From NCBI RefSeq assembly GCF_040802235.1, contig NC_133161.1:144823121-144887120 (forward strand): 64,000 nucleotides of DNA. The letters are read 5' to 3'. The stretch's first letter is position 1. Each line of letters starts with the position of its first letter. Source of the DNA: Manis javanica. Taxonomy: Eukaryota > Chordata > Mammalia > Pholidota > Manidae. The notes beneath the pieces are model-generated. The model had not been told where the DNA came from and did no database searches. It was given only the letters and a program-made list of their open reading frames with translations. Positions 47,501-56,239 of the stretch are shown here, one piece after another. The translations under genes were made by a program, and so were the position numbers.

Positions 47501-50500
47501 TACAGCTGCCGCTGCCAACAACCCCCTACCCCCTGGAGGAGACCCCAGCAGTGCCCCCGGCCCTGCACTGCTGGGGGAGGCCGCCCCCCCGGGAAATGGG
47601 CAGCGGAGCCTGGTGGGCTCCGAGAGCCTGTCCAAGGAGCAGCTGGAGCATCGGGAGCGCTCCCTGCAGACCCTTCGAGACATTGAGCGGCTACTGCTCC
47701 GCAGTGGGGAGACTGAGCCCTTCCTCAAGGGGCCCCCAGGGGGAACAGGTGAGGGGGGACCACCAGCACAAGCCCCTACAGCCCCCCAGCAACCACCCAC
47801 GGCCCCTCCCAGTGGGCTGAAGAAGTATGAAGAGCCCTTGCAGTCCATGATTTCTCAGACTCAGAGCTTGGGAGGCCCCCCGCTGGAGCACGAACTGCCC
47901 GGGCACCCCCCGGGCGGGGACATGGGGCAGCAGATGAACGTGATGATGCAGAGGCTGGGCCAGGACAGCCTGACGCCTGAGCAGGTGGCCTGGCGCAAGC
48001 TGCAGGAAGAGTACTACGAGGAGAAACGGCGGAAGGAGGAGCAGATTGGGCTGCACGGGGGCCGCCCCCTGCAGGACATGATGGGCATGGGGGGCATGAT
48101 AGTGAGGGGGCCACCGCCTCCTTACCACAGCAAGCCTGGGGATCAGTGGCCGCCCGGAATGGGTGCACAGCTGCGGGGGCCCATGGATGTCCAAGATGCC
48201 ATGCAGCTCCGGGGTGGCCCTCCCTTCCCTGGACCCCGTTTCCCAGGCAACCAGATGCAACGAGTGCCTGGGTTTGGGGGCATGCAGGGTATGCCCATGG
48301 AGATGCCCATGAATGCCATGCAGAGGCCTGTGAGGCCAGGTATGGGCTGGACTGAAGACTTGCCACCCATGGGGGGGCCTGGCAATTTTGCCCAGAATGC
48401 TGTGCCCTACCCAGGTGGGCAGGGTGATGCGGAGCGATTCTTGACCCCTCGAGTTCGCGAGGAGCTGCTGCGGCACCAGCTGCTGGAGAAGCGGTCGATG
48501 GGCATGCAGCGCACCCTGGGCATGGCAGGCAATGGCATGGGGCAGGGCGTGGAGGTGGAGCGGATGATACAGGCCCACCGGCAGATGGATCCCGCTCTGT
48601 TCTCCGGACAGATGGCAGGTGGTGAGGGCCTGGCGGGCACTGCCATGGGCATGGAGTTCGGTGGCGGCCGCAGCCTCCTGAGCCCTACCCTGGGGCAGTC
48701 GGGCCTGAGGGAGGTGGACCCACCTCTGGGGCCGGGCAACCTCAACATGAACATGAACGTGAACATGAACATGAACATGAACCTGAATGTGCAGATGACC
48801 CCGCAGCAGCAGCTGCTCATGGCCCAGAAGGTGCGGGGCCCCGCGGACGTGATGGGGCCGCAGGGCCTCAGCCCCGAGGAGGTGGCCCGGCTGCGGGCCC
48901 AGAGCAGCAGCAGCATGATGGGCGGCCCGCAGAAGATGCTCATGCCCTCACAGTTTCCCAGCCAGGGCCAGCAGGGCTTCAGCGGGAGCCAGGGACCCTA
49001 CCAAGCAGTGCCCCAGGACATGGGCAGCACTCAAGACATGTTCAGCCCCGACCAGAGCCCAATGCCCATGGGCACTGTGGGCACCACCCGGCTGAGTCAC
49101 ATGCCTCTGCCTGCTGCGTCCAATCCTCCCGGGTCCGTGCATTCAGCCCCAAACCGGGGCCTGGGTAGACGGCCGTCAGACCTCACCATCAGTATTAATC
49201 AGATGGGCTCACCAGGCATGGGGCATCTGAAGTCGCCCACCCTTAGCCAGGTACACTCACCGCTGGTCACCTCGCCCTCTGCCAACCTCAAGTCACCCCA
49301 GACTCCCTCACAGATGGTGCCCTTGCCCTCGGCCAACCCACCAGGACCTCTCAAGTCACCCCAAGTCCTCAGCTCCTCCCTCAGTGTCCGTTCACCCACC
49401 GGCTCGCCCAGCAGGCTCAAGTCTCCCTCCATGGCGGTGCCTTCCCCGGGCTGGGTTGCCTCACCCAAGACAGCGATGCCGAGCCCTGGAGTCCCCCAGA
49501 ACAAGCAGCCGCCTCTCAATATGAACTCTTCCACCACCCTGGGGAACATGGAACAGGGTGAGTCAGCTGGCCTCGGCAAAGGGGGCTGGGCTCTGGCACT
49601 GGGAGCCTCCTAGGTGGGTGTATTCATGCTGGGGAGGGAGCGAGTAAAGGGCCCAGAGGCAGTGGCACTCAGAGCACTGTGGCTTCAGTTGAAGGGCAGT
49701 GGTTGGCAGCTATGTGTGGACTTTCACAGGAAGCGCCATATTAGGCTCCCCGGCATTTTGAGGTGATCATGCTTGAAATCTCATTGTCTAAGGCCCTGAG
49801 GCTGCAGAAATTGCTTGAGGAGGGATGGGCTGTTGTGATAACGGGGGCCTTGTGTTGATGGGGACATGTGAGCAGAGGTGTGCCTGGAAGGCGCAGGTGG
49901 AGACTGGGGAGCTGACCCACAATGTGAGCAGTCAGATTCATCTTCTCCTCCCCAGTCACCCCACTCTTCCTGTCTCCCTGCTTCTGTAGGTGCCCTTCCA
50001 CCCAGCGGCCCCCGGAGCAGCTCCTCTGCACCTCCCGCCAACCCCCCCAGCAGCCTCCTGAACCCCAGCCTGCCTTTCACTTCCTCCCCAGACCCCACGC
50101 CCTCCCAGAACCCCCTGTCACTGATGATGTCCCAAATGTCCAAGTATGCCATGCCCAGCTCCACCCCGCTCTACCACAATGCCATCAAGACCATCGCCAC
50201 CTCGGACGACGAGCTGCTGCCTGACCGGCCCCTGCTGCCGCCACCACCACAGGGCTCTGGGCCAGGTGTGAGGACAGAGGGGGGCTGCGGGGAATGGGGA
50301 GAGTTGCCGCAGCCACCAGTCACCCCTGTGGTCATGCTGCCTTCCGCTGCTTCCAGAGGGCCCCGGGAGTGGGCTGTGGTGTCCTGGACACAGTGCCCAC
50401 AGGCAGTCCTCAGTGGAAGCAAGCCCGGAGCACTTGAGTGGTCTTTCCGCCACCCAACGATGTGCCCATGGCACACTGGGCCAGAGCCCGGGGCTCTCCC

Positions 50501-51716
50501 CTCCCAGCCAGGACAGGCCAGTGGTGAAAGTCCTCACCCTGGGCAGCGGCCTGGCTGGGGACTGAGGAGGACTTCGCTCTGGGCGCACACAGCTCCTGAC
50601 CCTCTCTCCTCTTTCCCCACAGGCATCAGCAATAACCAGCCCACCCAGATGCACCTGAACTCAGCTGCTTCCCAGAGCCCCATGGGCATGAGCCTGCCAG
50701 GCCAGCAGCCCCTGTCCCACGAGCCCCCACCAACCATGTTGCCCTCCCCCACCCCTCTGGGCTCCAACATTCCACTGCACCCCAATGCACAGGGGACAGG
50801 AGGGCCCCCTCAGAACTCAATGATGATGGCTCCAGGGGGCCCAGACTCCCTGAATGCCTCCTGCGGCCCTGTGCCCAGCTCCTCCCAGATGATGCCCTTC
50901 CCCCCTCGGCTGCAGCAGCCCCATGGCACCATGGCCCCCGGTGGGGGTGGGGGTGGGGGGCCTGGCCTACAGCAGCACTACCCTTCAGGCATGCCCCTGC
51001 CCCCAGAGGACCTGCCCAGCCAGCAGCCAGGCCCCATGCCCCCCCAGCAGCACCTGATGGGCAAAGGCATGGCTGGGCGCATGGGCGACGCGTACCCGCC
51101 AGGCGTGCTTCCTGGGGTGGCATCGGTGCTGAATGACCCCGAGCTGAGCGAGGTGATCCGGCCCACCCCGACGGGGATCCCTGAGTTCGACTTGTCAAGG
51201 ATCATCCCCTCTGAGAAGCCGAGCAGCACCCTCCAGTACTTCCCCAAGAGCGAGAACCAGCCCCCAAAGGCCCAGCCCCCCAATCTGCATCTCATGAACC
51301 TGCAGAACATGATGGCGGAGCAGACCCCATCACGGCCCCCCAACCTCCCAGGCCAGCAGGGTGTCCAGCGGGGGCTCAACATGTCCATGTGCCACCCCGG
51401 ACAGATGTCCTTGCTGGGCAGGACAGGTGTGCCCCCACAGCAGGGCATGGTGCCCCATGGCCTGCACCAGGGGGTCATGTCCCCTCCTCAAGGCCTCATG
51501 ACCCAGCAGAATTTCATGCTGATGAAGCAGCGGGGCGTGGGGGGCGAGGTCTACAGCCAGCCTCCCCACATGCTGTCCCCACAGGCCTCCCTCATGGGCC
51601 CCCCGCCCCCGCAGAACCTCATGGTGTCCCACCCCCTGCGGCAGCGCAGTGTGTCTCTGGACAGCCAGATGGGCTACCTCCCGGCGCCCGGCAGCATGGC
51701 CAACCTGCCCTTCTAG
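41552..51716 (+). CDS. BCL9L: BCL9-like protein (eight-exon CDS)
   Basis: BCL9L (BCL9-2) is a nuclear Wnt co-activator that bridges beta-catenin and the PHD finger of Pygopus. Coding exons are 41552-41577, 42796-43181, 43873-43992, 46699-46909, 47082-47166, 47268-49557, 49990-50265 and 50623-51716. All introns are GT-AG, and the total is 4,488 nt or 1,495 residues (human: 1,499). Features: N-terminal MRILANKTR; a basic nuclear-localisation-like SKRRCVLERK near 143; the HD1 Pygopus-binding segment FVYVFTTHLANTAAEAVL at about 237-254 and onward; the HD2 beta-catenin helix SKEQLEHRERSLQTLRDIER at 398 onward; a long Pro/Gly/Met-rich disordered region with an Asn-Met repeat at 769-783; and the conserved C-terminus LPAPGSMANLPF. 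The gene is intact. A second in-frame Met (MHPENK) in exon 2 could be an alternative start. Confidence 0.97.
41578..42795 (+). other. BCL9L: BCL9L coding intron 1
   Basis: 1,218 bases. Contains an AT-rich island at about 41955-42035 with TEAD- and MEF2-type motifs. Otherwise unremarkable GC-rich sequence. Confidence 0.85.
42025..42034. promoter_or_regulatory. MEF2-type palindrome
   Basis: CTATTAATAG fits the MEF2 consensus YTAWWWWTAR exactly and is palindromic. A TEAD-type GGAATG lies about 60 bases upstream. Confidence 0.3.
42796..43181 (+). CDS. BCL9L: BCL9L coding exon 2
   Basis: Acceptor TTCTCCCAG, donor GTACCC. Encodes LPHPRRREAPGS through SLDSEAK, including the internal Met of MHPENKLTNHGK and the basic KGKVKRERSVSVDS block. 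Confidence 0.95.
43182..43872 (+). other. BCL9L: BCL9L intron 2
   Basis: 691 bases, G-rich. No repeat or exon seen. Confidence 0.9.
43873..43992 (+). CDS. BCL9L: BCL9L coding exon 3
   Basis: Acceptor CTGGGCAG, donor GTGAGT. Encodes VAPRSKRRCVLERKQPYSG, a basic likely nuclear-localisation segment, then acidic DSEEDDKP. Confidence 0.95.
44740..44830 (-). repeat. MIR fragment
   Basis: 'tttaattcttacagtagcccagtgaggtaggtg' followed by 'gggggaaacagacttcag' reads as reverse MIR. Confidence 0.55.
45205..45375 (+). repeat. MIR SINE
   Basis: 'gcacagactgcagtcagaccgcc', 'cttccactgactatttgtgtgag', 'cacagtttcctcatc', 'ctcatagggtctctatgagg', plus orientation. Confidence 0.85.
46035..46125 (-). repeat. MIR fragment
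   Basis: 'ccattttttagatgagggaactgagac' and 'aggtcacggtgtcagcag' read as reverse MIR. Confidence 0.6.
46255..46440 (+). repeat. MIR SINE
   Basis: 'gactggctgtgtcaccttggg', 'cccctgtaaaggggagg', 'gatgccaggcacatgg', plus orientation. Confidence 0.72.
46699..46909 (+). CDS. BCL9L: BCL9L coding exon 4
   Basis: Acceptor TCATGCAG, donor GTAAGA. Encodes NCNVADPAMAAPQLG through FVYVFTTHLAN, ending within the HD1 Pygopus-binding domain. Confidence 0.96.
46987..47033 (+). repeat. BCL9L: GGGCT tandem repeat in intron 4
   Basis: Four GGGCT units and flanking G triplets in the 172-base intron 4, upstream of exon 5. G-triplet arrays are known intronic splicing enhancers and can form G-quadruplexes. Confidence 0.85.
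47082..47166 (+). CDS. BCL9L: BCL9L coding exon 5
   Basis: Acceptor CTCCTGTGCAG, donor GTGAGT. Encodes the rest of HD1, AAEAVLQGRADSILAYHQQN. Both flanking introns are short (172 and 101 bases). Confidence 0.96.
47268..49557 (+). CDS. BCL9L: BCL9L coding exon 6 (large)
   Basis: 2,290 bases; acceptor TCCTCTTGCAG, donor GTGAGT. Holds HD2 (helix for beta-catenin, from S398), a charged EQVAWRKLQEEYYEEKRRKE segment, the Met/Gly/Pro-rich core with an Asn-Met repeat, and the SP-rich region with many KSP/SPS motifs. Confidence 0.97.
48744..48789 (+). repeat. BCL9L: Asn-Met hexanucleotide repeat in BCL9L exon 6
   Basis: AACATG-type units encoding alternating Asn and Met (with Val and Leu variants) at residues 769-783. 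A similar repeat is present in human BCL9L. Confidence 0.92.
49990..50265 (+). CDS. BCL9L: BCL9L coding exon 7
   Basis: Acceptor CTTCTGTAG, donor G|GTGTGAGG. Encodes ALPPSGPRSSSSAPPANPP through DELLPDRPLLPPPPQGSGP. The intron after it has no in-frame stop. Confidence 0.95.
50266..50622 (+). other. BCL9L: BCL9L intron 7, open in frame
   Basis: 357 bases, a multiple of three, with no stop in the BCL9L reading frame. Exons 7 and 8 join without a break across it. Retention would insert 119 residues (VRTEGGCGEW... to ...DPLSSFPT). Confidence 0.9.
50623..51716 (+). CDS. BCL9L: BCL9L coding exon 8
   Basis: Acceptor CTTTCCCCACAG. Encodes ISNNQPTQMHLNSAAS through the C-terminus and TAG at 51714-51716. 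It includes the highly conserved block VASVLNDPELSEVIRPTPTG and a poly-Gly run. Confidence 0.97.
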
Positions 51717-53612
51717 TCCCTGCAGGGGGCTGGAGCTGGGACGATATTGCAAGTACGATAACCTTAAAAAACTTTCTTCCCCTCCAGTGTTGGGACGGCC
51801 TGGGTCAAAGGGTGGGGTGGGAGGGGACTTGTGTGGGGAGTGGCATTTGTGGAAATCAGATGTGCTGGCAGCCTAGGGGGCCGTGGCAGAGTGGGGCAGG
51901 GGATTTTAGATTGGGGTTTGTTCCATTTCGGCCACTAGGGCTGCCCCTCCCCCCAAGTCCTGTGGAGCTTCTAGTTCCCTCTCTCTCCACACCCACCCTC
52001 TTCAGCTCTGCTTTTGGAGTCCCGTGTCTGATCCTTGGGGAGAGGGGTCCTCCTTTTCGTCCCTTTACTTTCTGCCGGTGTGTGGTTGTCTCTCCATTGC
52101 TGGAGCTTCACTTTCCTCCTGACTTTTCTGCTCCCACCCCAATTTCCTTCTGTCTTTTCCTGCCCTCTCCCTTTTCCTGCTGATGTGGCTGACCCCCTCT
52201 CCCACCCCTCCCTGCAGGCGGCTGGCCAGGTGGGCAGGTGCCAGCCAGAGCTGTAAATAGAGCGCTGCGCTTTTGTGCCGGTGTGTGTGTGTGTGTGCTG
52301 TATTTCTGTGTTTTGATAGAAGTCACACAAAAAAAGGATACAAGAAACCCTTCTTCCCTTCTTCAAGTTATTACCCGTTCCATTCCCCTGGACCCTGGGA
52401 CGTGCAGTCCCACACATCTACCCGCTGTTTGCAGTGTCTCTGGGTCCATAAAGGATGCCATTCTGGTCCCCACCCCAAATGGTGAAATGAACATAGATAC
52501 CCCACACCTAAACTGAGGTCAGATCACCCAGGCTTCCACCTGGAGACCCCCGCAGGGCTGAGACCACCCCCCCAGGACAGCAGCCTGTCTGCTGCTGAGT
52601 GATTCAGGAGAGTGCGTGCACACACATGCGTGTTTGCCCCACACAGGGGACACAAGGCCCTGGCTTCCCAGCTGGGTTGTCTGGTGTCCCCTCCTGCTAC
52701 ATCTTAGCCAGAACTGGAAGTTCTTGGTCCCCAGTCTGGGATGAAGGAAAGGAGGCAGCAGTTGGAGGCAGTGTGGCCCCCTTAAGTGGGCCCTGGAGGA
52801 GGTGGCCCGGTGGCCCGCTGGTCCCATGCCTGCTGCAGCAGCCCTGGGCCAGGCTGCCACCTTTTCACCCAAGGAGGAAGGAAAAGGGTCTGGCTGAGGT
52901 GTTTCCCCCTCCAGCAGCCACCCCCTGAGAAAGGGATAGAGAAAGCGTTGGAGGGGGCGCCCAGGGCAGACGGCTCTGGGCCACCCCCAGGCGCAGCCTC
53001 TGCCCCTCTTGCCCAGAAGAGCTGAAGCCATACACAACCGGGTGTTTTGCCCCCTTGGCCCCAGGAGTAAAACACTTCTTTTCTAACTTCCCTTCCTGCC
53101 CTGCGAGGTGGCAGGGCAGCTCCTGGTGAGGCCTTTATGCCCTGCCTCCACGCCCAGGGGCTGCTTCTGGACACAGCCTTGCTGACCGCAGGGCCCTCTC
53201 CCAGTGGCAGCTGTGACATAAAGGGAATCTGCCCCCACCTTTCCCAGTCCGGTGCTGTCTTCAGTCACCGCCGGCAGGTCAGGAGCTTCCTCCGGGGATG
53301 GCTGCAGGCTCCCGCCTCCCCCCATACCTCCCAGGGACTGCCCAGGCCTCTGTTTCCAGGGCCACCTGCCCTCCATCCTGCCAGGCGCTTTGCCTGCCCT
53401 GCCTCAACCTGGGCCCTGGACTCGTGAGCACCCTCAACCCGAGATGCCCCAAACTCACTTTGAAGTGTTTCCTGCCCAGAGGAGGGGGGTTCGACTGCAA
53501 AGGGCTCAATGCCCTTCCCATCTCCCATCTCCCACCCAGACTAGCTTTCAAGGTGAACGCCACAGCCAGCCCCCTTCTTCCATCCATGGCCATACCCCCA
53601 GCCATTTTGTAC

Positions 53613-53652
53613 CATTATATAAATATATAAATATATATATAAATATATAAAT
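53613..53652 (+). repeat. BCL9L: TATAAATA-rich array in 3' UTR
   Basis: Repeated ATATAAAT units in otherwise GC-rich DNA, close to the mRNA 3' end. It may act as an AU-rich regulatory element or aid 3' processing. Confidence 0.8.
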
Positions 53653-53679
53653 ACAATATGTGAAGACATCTTCTTGGTT

Positions 53680-53766
53680 TTTATTTTGAAACAATTTTTA
53701 GGCTTGTTCCGGGGGTCTCTGTGCTGCCTGTACTGTATTGACCTGTTTTATAGGTGCCTTTTTATT
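53680..53766 (-). terminator. CXCR5: candidate CXCR5 poly(A) signals (two AATAAA)
   Basis: TTTATT at 53761-53766 and at 53680-53685 read AATAAA on the minus strand. They are the first canonical hexamers I find downstream of the CXCR5 stop and would give a 3' UTR of about 1.4-1.5 kb, close to that of human CXCR5. Confidence 0.55.
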
Positions 53767-53783
53767 AAAAAGAGAAAATTAAA
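53764..53783 (+). terminator. BCL9L: BCL9L poly(A) signals (two ATTAAA)
   Basis: ATTAAA at 53764-53769 and again at 53778-53783, followed by T-rich sequence around 53798-53808. The common variant hexamer; cleavage is expected near 53795-53805. Confidence 0.7.
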
Positions 53784-55171
53784 ACTCCAACCTCTGGCTT
53801 ACTTTTTGCTTCCACAGCCCAGCTTACTATTGGGTGCTGGGAGGAAAAATGGGGGCCCTAGGGCTTCCCCAGTGTTCCATGGTGAAGACAGTTCCCTGGG
53901 TCACAGCTCTGATTTCCCCCATGGGGGTGTCCGAGGGGGCCTGGCTGACTGACTTGAGTGGGACTTGGCTACCCAGATGTGCCCTCTGCACGTGCAGCGT
54001 TCCCCACTGGAGGCCCGGGCAGAGGGAGGGAGAGCCCTCCGGGTGGTGGGTGGCAAGCGAGGAGTGGCTTCCTCTGGTTCCGTCTGAGTAGTATCCTCTC
54101 GGGGGCAGGGCCCAGCTTCCTGCCCAGGAACTGGGGACTTCCCTGCCCAGGCCTGCCTTTCACACCTCCCAGCCTAAGGGGGTGCCACATGGCTCTCTGG
54201 GCTTGGCTTGCAGGCAAGGGGGCTGGAAGAGATGACCCCCAGAGGCCTCTTTCAGTCTGTCTTGCTCCTCAGAGGGCTCTTGGCTAAGTGCTCCCCCGCT
54301 GTTGTGAGTCCCCACTGCTGCCCAAGGACTCGCCCCATCTGTGTAGTTTGCAGCGAGCTGGACAGGGAGGAACAAGTCTACCTCCTTCCCCATCAATGCC
54401 CAGACCCCCAGGGCCTACGCAGGAAGCTCTCCACCCAGGGCAGAGAAGACAGCCGGCTTCCCTTTACACTTTCCCTCCCTGGAGCTGGGGGAGGACCATC
54501 TTCTTTCTGTGGCTCCTCTCCGCTGGCCCAGCCTGAGCTCTTCCCCAGGACACTGGCTGGTCTGCCCTGTCTGCAGATCTCCGCAGAGCCCAGGGACAGG
54601 GGGCTGGCCCAGTGCCATTTTGGCCAGAGCCAGGGGCAGCTACCTGGACTGGGTCCGTCTGAGCTTCCTGCTTGGTCAAGGTGCTGCAGGGCTGGTGGCC
54701 TGGCAGAACTTGTTTGGTAAAGACAGACGTGTTAAGGCCACACCATGTTGCCAGCTGGCCTGTTGTCAGCCTTAACCTCCATCCATCCCCTGGCGCTCAG
54801 TTTCTAGGAGAAGTGGGTCATTGTGTAGTGACCCAGGAGAGGACGGTGTGCCTTCTGGGCGGGAGCTGATGTTCCCTAGAGGTAAGGGCAGCAGTAGAAG
54901 CTGTTTCTCGAGCTTTGGCTGATTGAGACGGGGTCCCCTCAGCCTGAGGAGATTCAGACAGGCACAGGTGTCTTTGCTTTGCCTCTGACCCCAGCCTAGC
55001 CCCAAGGCCGGGAGAAGAGCTGGCAGGGATGACCGGGAGAGAGGGCTGGTTCATCTGGCTGCCGCATGTGAGGACACTGGCCAAGGTGAGCTCTTAGGAC
55101 CCCAGCTCCTTTTACAAGGGGCCCAGCATCGCTGCATTCGCCAAGGAAAGCAGAAACAAAGGGGCTGGGAG

Positions 55172-56239
55172 CTAGAAGGTGGTGAGGGAGGTGGCATTCT
55201 CTGACTCAGAGAGGCTGCTCTTGCGCCAACTAGGGAAATGCTGGCACAGGGAGGCGGGGCCGGCACAGCCCAGTTTGGTCAGCAGCCGTGACAGGTCACT
55301 GCGGAACTTGACGCCAGCGAAAGTGTAGAGCATGGGATTGAGGCAGCAGTGGGCCACACCGAGGAACTCACTCATGGTGATGGCCACAGAGAAATAGCCA
55401 TTCAGCTCACAGGTGTTGCCCATGGCCCTCAGCCTCGCCAGGGTGTCCAGGAAGATGACAATGTGGTAGGGTGACCAGCAGAGAAAGAAGACGCTCGTCA
55501 CCAGGATGGCCACCCTGACCGCCTTCTGGCGCTGAGGACGCCGCTGGGCCTGGCACAGCCTGTGGACCACTCCCACATAGCACCAGCCCATCACCAGCAT
55601 TGGCATCAGGAATCCTCCCACGTGGTAGAGGAAGCGGGAGGTGAACCAGGCGTTGGTTTCGGCTTGGCTCTCTTGTGAGAAGGTGCAGCGCGGCAGAGAG
55701 TCGTTGTGGTGGGGTTGGCTGACCTTGGCAAAGAGAACCTCTGGCAAGGCGAAGAGGAAGCCCGCCAGCCAGATGGCTGCACAGGTGATGTGGACGGAGA
55801 GGAGGCGGCGGTGGCGGTAGGCGTGGACGGCGTGGACGATGGCCAGGTAGCGGTCCACAGCGATGCAGGCCAGCAGCAGGCTGCCGCAGTAGAAGTTGAT
55901 CTTGTGCAGAGCAATCACAGCTTTGCAGAGGAAGGTGCCCAGGAGCCAGCCCACGGAGCCCTCGGCCACAGCGAAGGGCAGGATGAAGACCAGCAGGAGG
56001 TCGGCCGCCGCCAGGTGGAACAGGAAGGTCTCCGTGGAGCTGCGCGTTTGCCGGTGCCGCTCCAGGATCACCAGCACCAGGATGTTGCCCATCATACCCA
56101 GGAGGAAGATGAGGCCATACGCCACGGGCATGAACAAGGCCTTGAAGGAGGTCAGGAGGGGCCCCTCCACGGTGGGGCAGAGGTGATTTTCCACCACGGG
56201 GGGCTCCGTGCTGTCACTGAAGTTGCCCAGTTCCTTGTA
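55172..56239 (-). CDS. CXCR5: C-X-C chemokine receptor 5, exon 2 (5' partial CDS)
   Basis: CXCR5 is the class A GPCR for CXCL13. It guides B cells and follicular helper T cells into lymphoid follicles. This exon encodes 355 residues, the same number as human exon 2. A strong acceptor (CCTTTGCAG) at 56241-56240 precedes TACAAGGAACTG; the ATG at 56251 is intronic and should not be taken as the start. Visible: an N-terminal sequon NFS; seven hydrophobic helices; DRYLAIVH at the end of TM3; CWSPYH in TM6; NPMLY in TM7; an extracellular-loop sequon NDS; and a Ser-rich tail ending SLSESENATSLTTF with TAG at 55174-55172. The first about 17 residues come from exon 1, not seen here and expected beyond 64000. 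Confidence 0.97.
   Translation of the reverse strand, partial: YKELGNFSDSTEPPVVENHLCPTVEGPLLTSFKALFMPVAYGLIFLLGMMGNILVLVILERHRQTRSSTETFLFHLAAADLLLVFILPFAVAEGSVGWLLGTFLCKAVIALHKINFYCGSLLLACIAVDRYLAIVHAVHAYRHRRLLSVHITCAAIWLAGFLFALPEVLFAKVSQPHHNDSLPRCTFSQESQAETNAWFTSRFLYHVGGFLMPMLVMGWCYVGVVHRLCQAQRRPQRQKAVRVAILVTSVFFLCWSPYHIVIFLDTLARLRAMGNTCELNGYFSVAITMSEFLGVAHCCLNPMLYTFAGVKFRSDLSRLLTKLGCAGPASLCQHFPSWRKSSLSESENATSLTTF

Larger units (their letters stand above)
51717..53800 (+). other. BCL9L: BCL9L 3' UTR
   Basis: About 2.1 kb from the stop to just past the ATTAAA signals. Contains a short GT run near 52282, an AT-rich array at 53613-53652 and T-rich sequence after the signals. The 3' end is inferred from the hexamers. 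Confidence 0.8.
53665..55171 (-). other. CXCR5: probable CXCR5 3' UTR
   Basis: Region between the CXCR5 stop and the first minus-strand AATAAA signals. No other gene is supported. Its distal end overlaps the last 60-140 bases of BCL9L. Confidence 0.55.

Noticed and set aside
47691-48578. 295-codon minus-strand open frame opposite BCL9L exon 6
   Set aside because: A shadow of the BCL9L reading frame. The His/Pro/Leu bias follows from antisense of Met/Gly/Pro codons.
49558-49613. Readthrough from BCL9L exon 6 into its intron
   Set aside because: The frame meets a stop at 49613 after a good GTGAGT donor. This is ordinary intron sequence, unlike the fully open intron 7.
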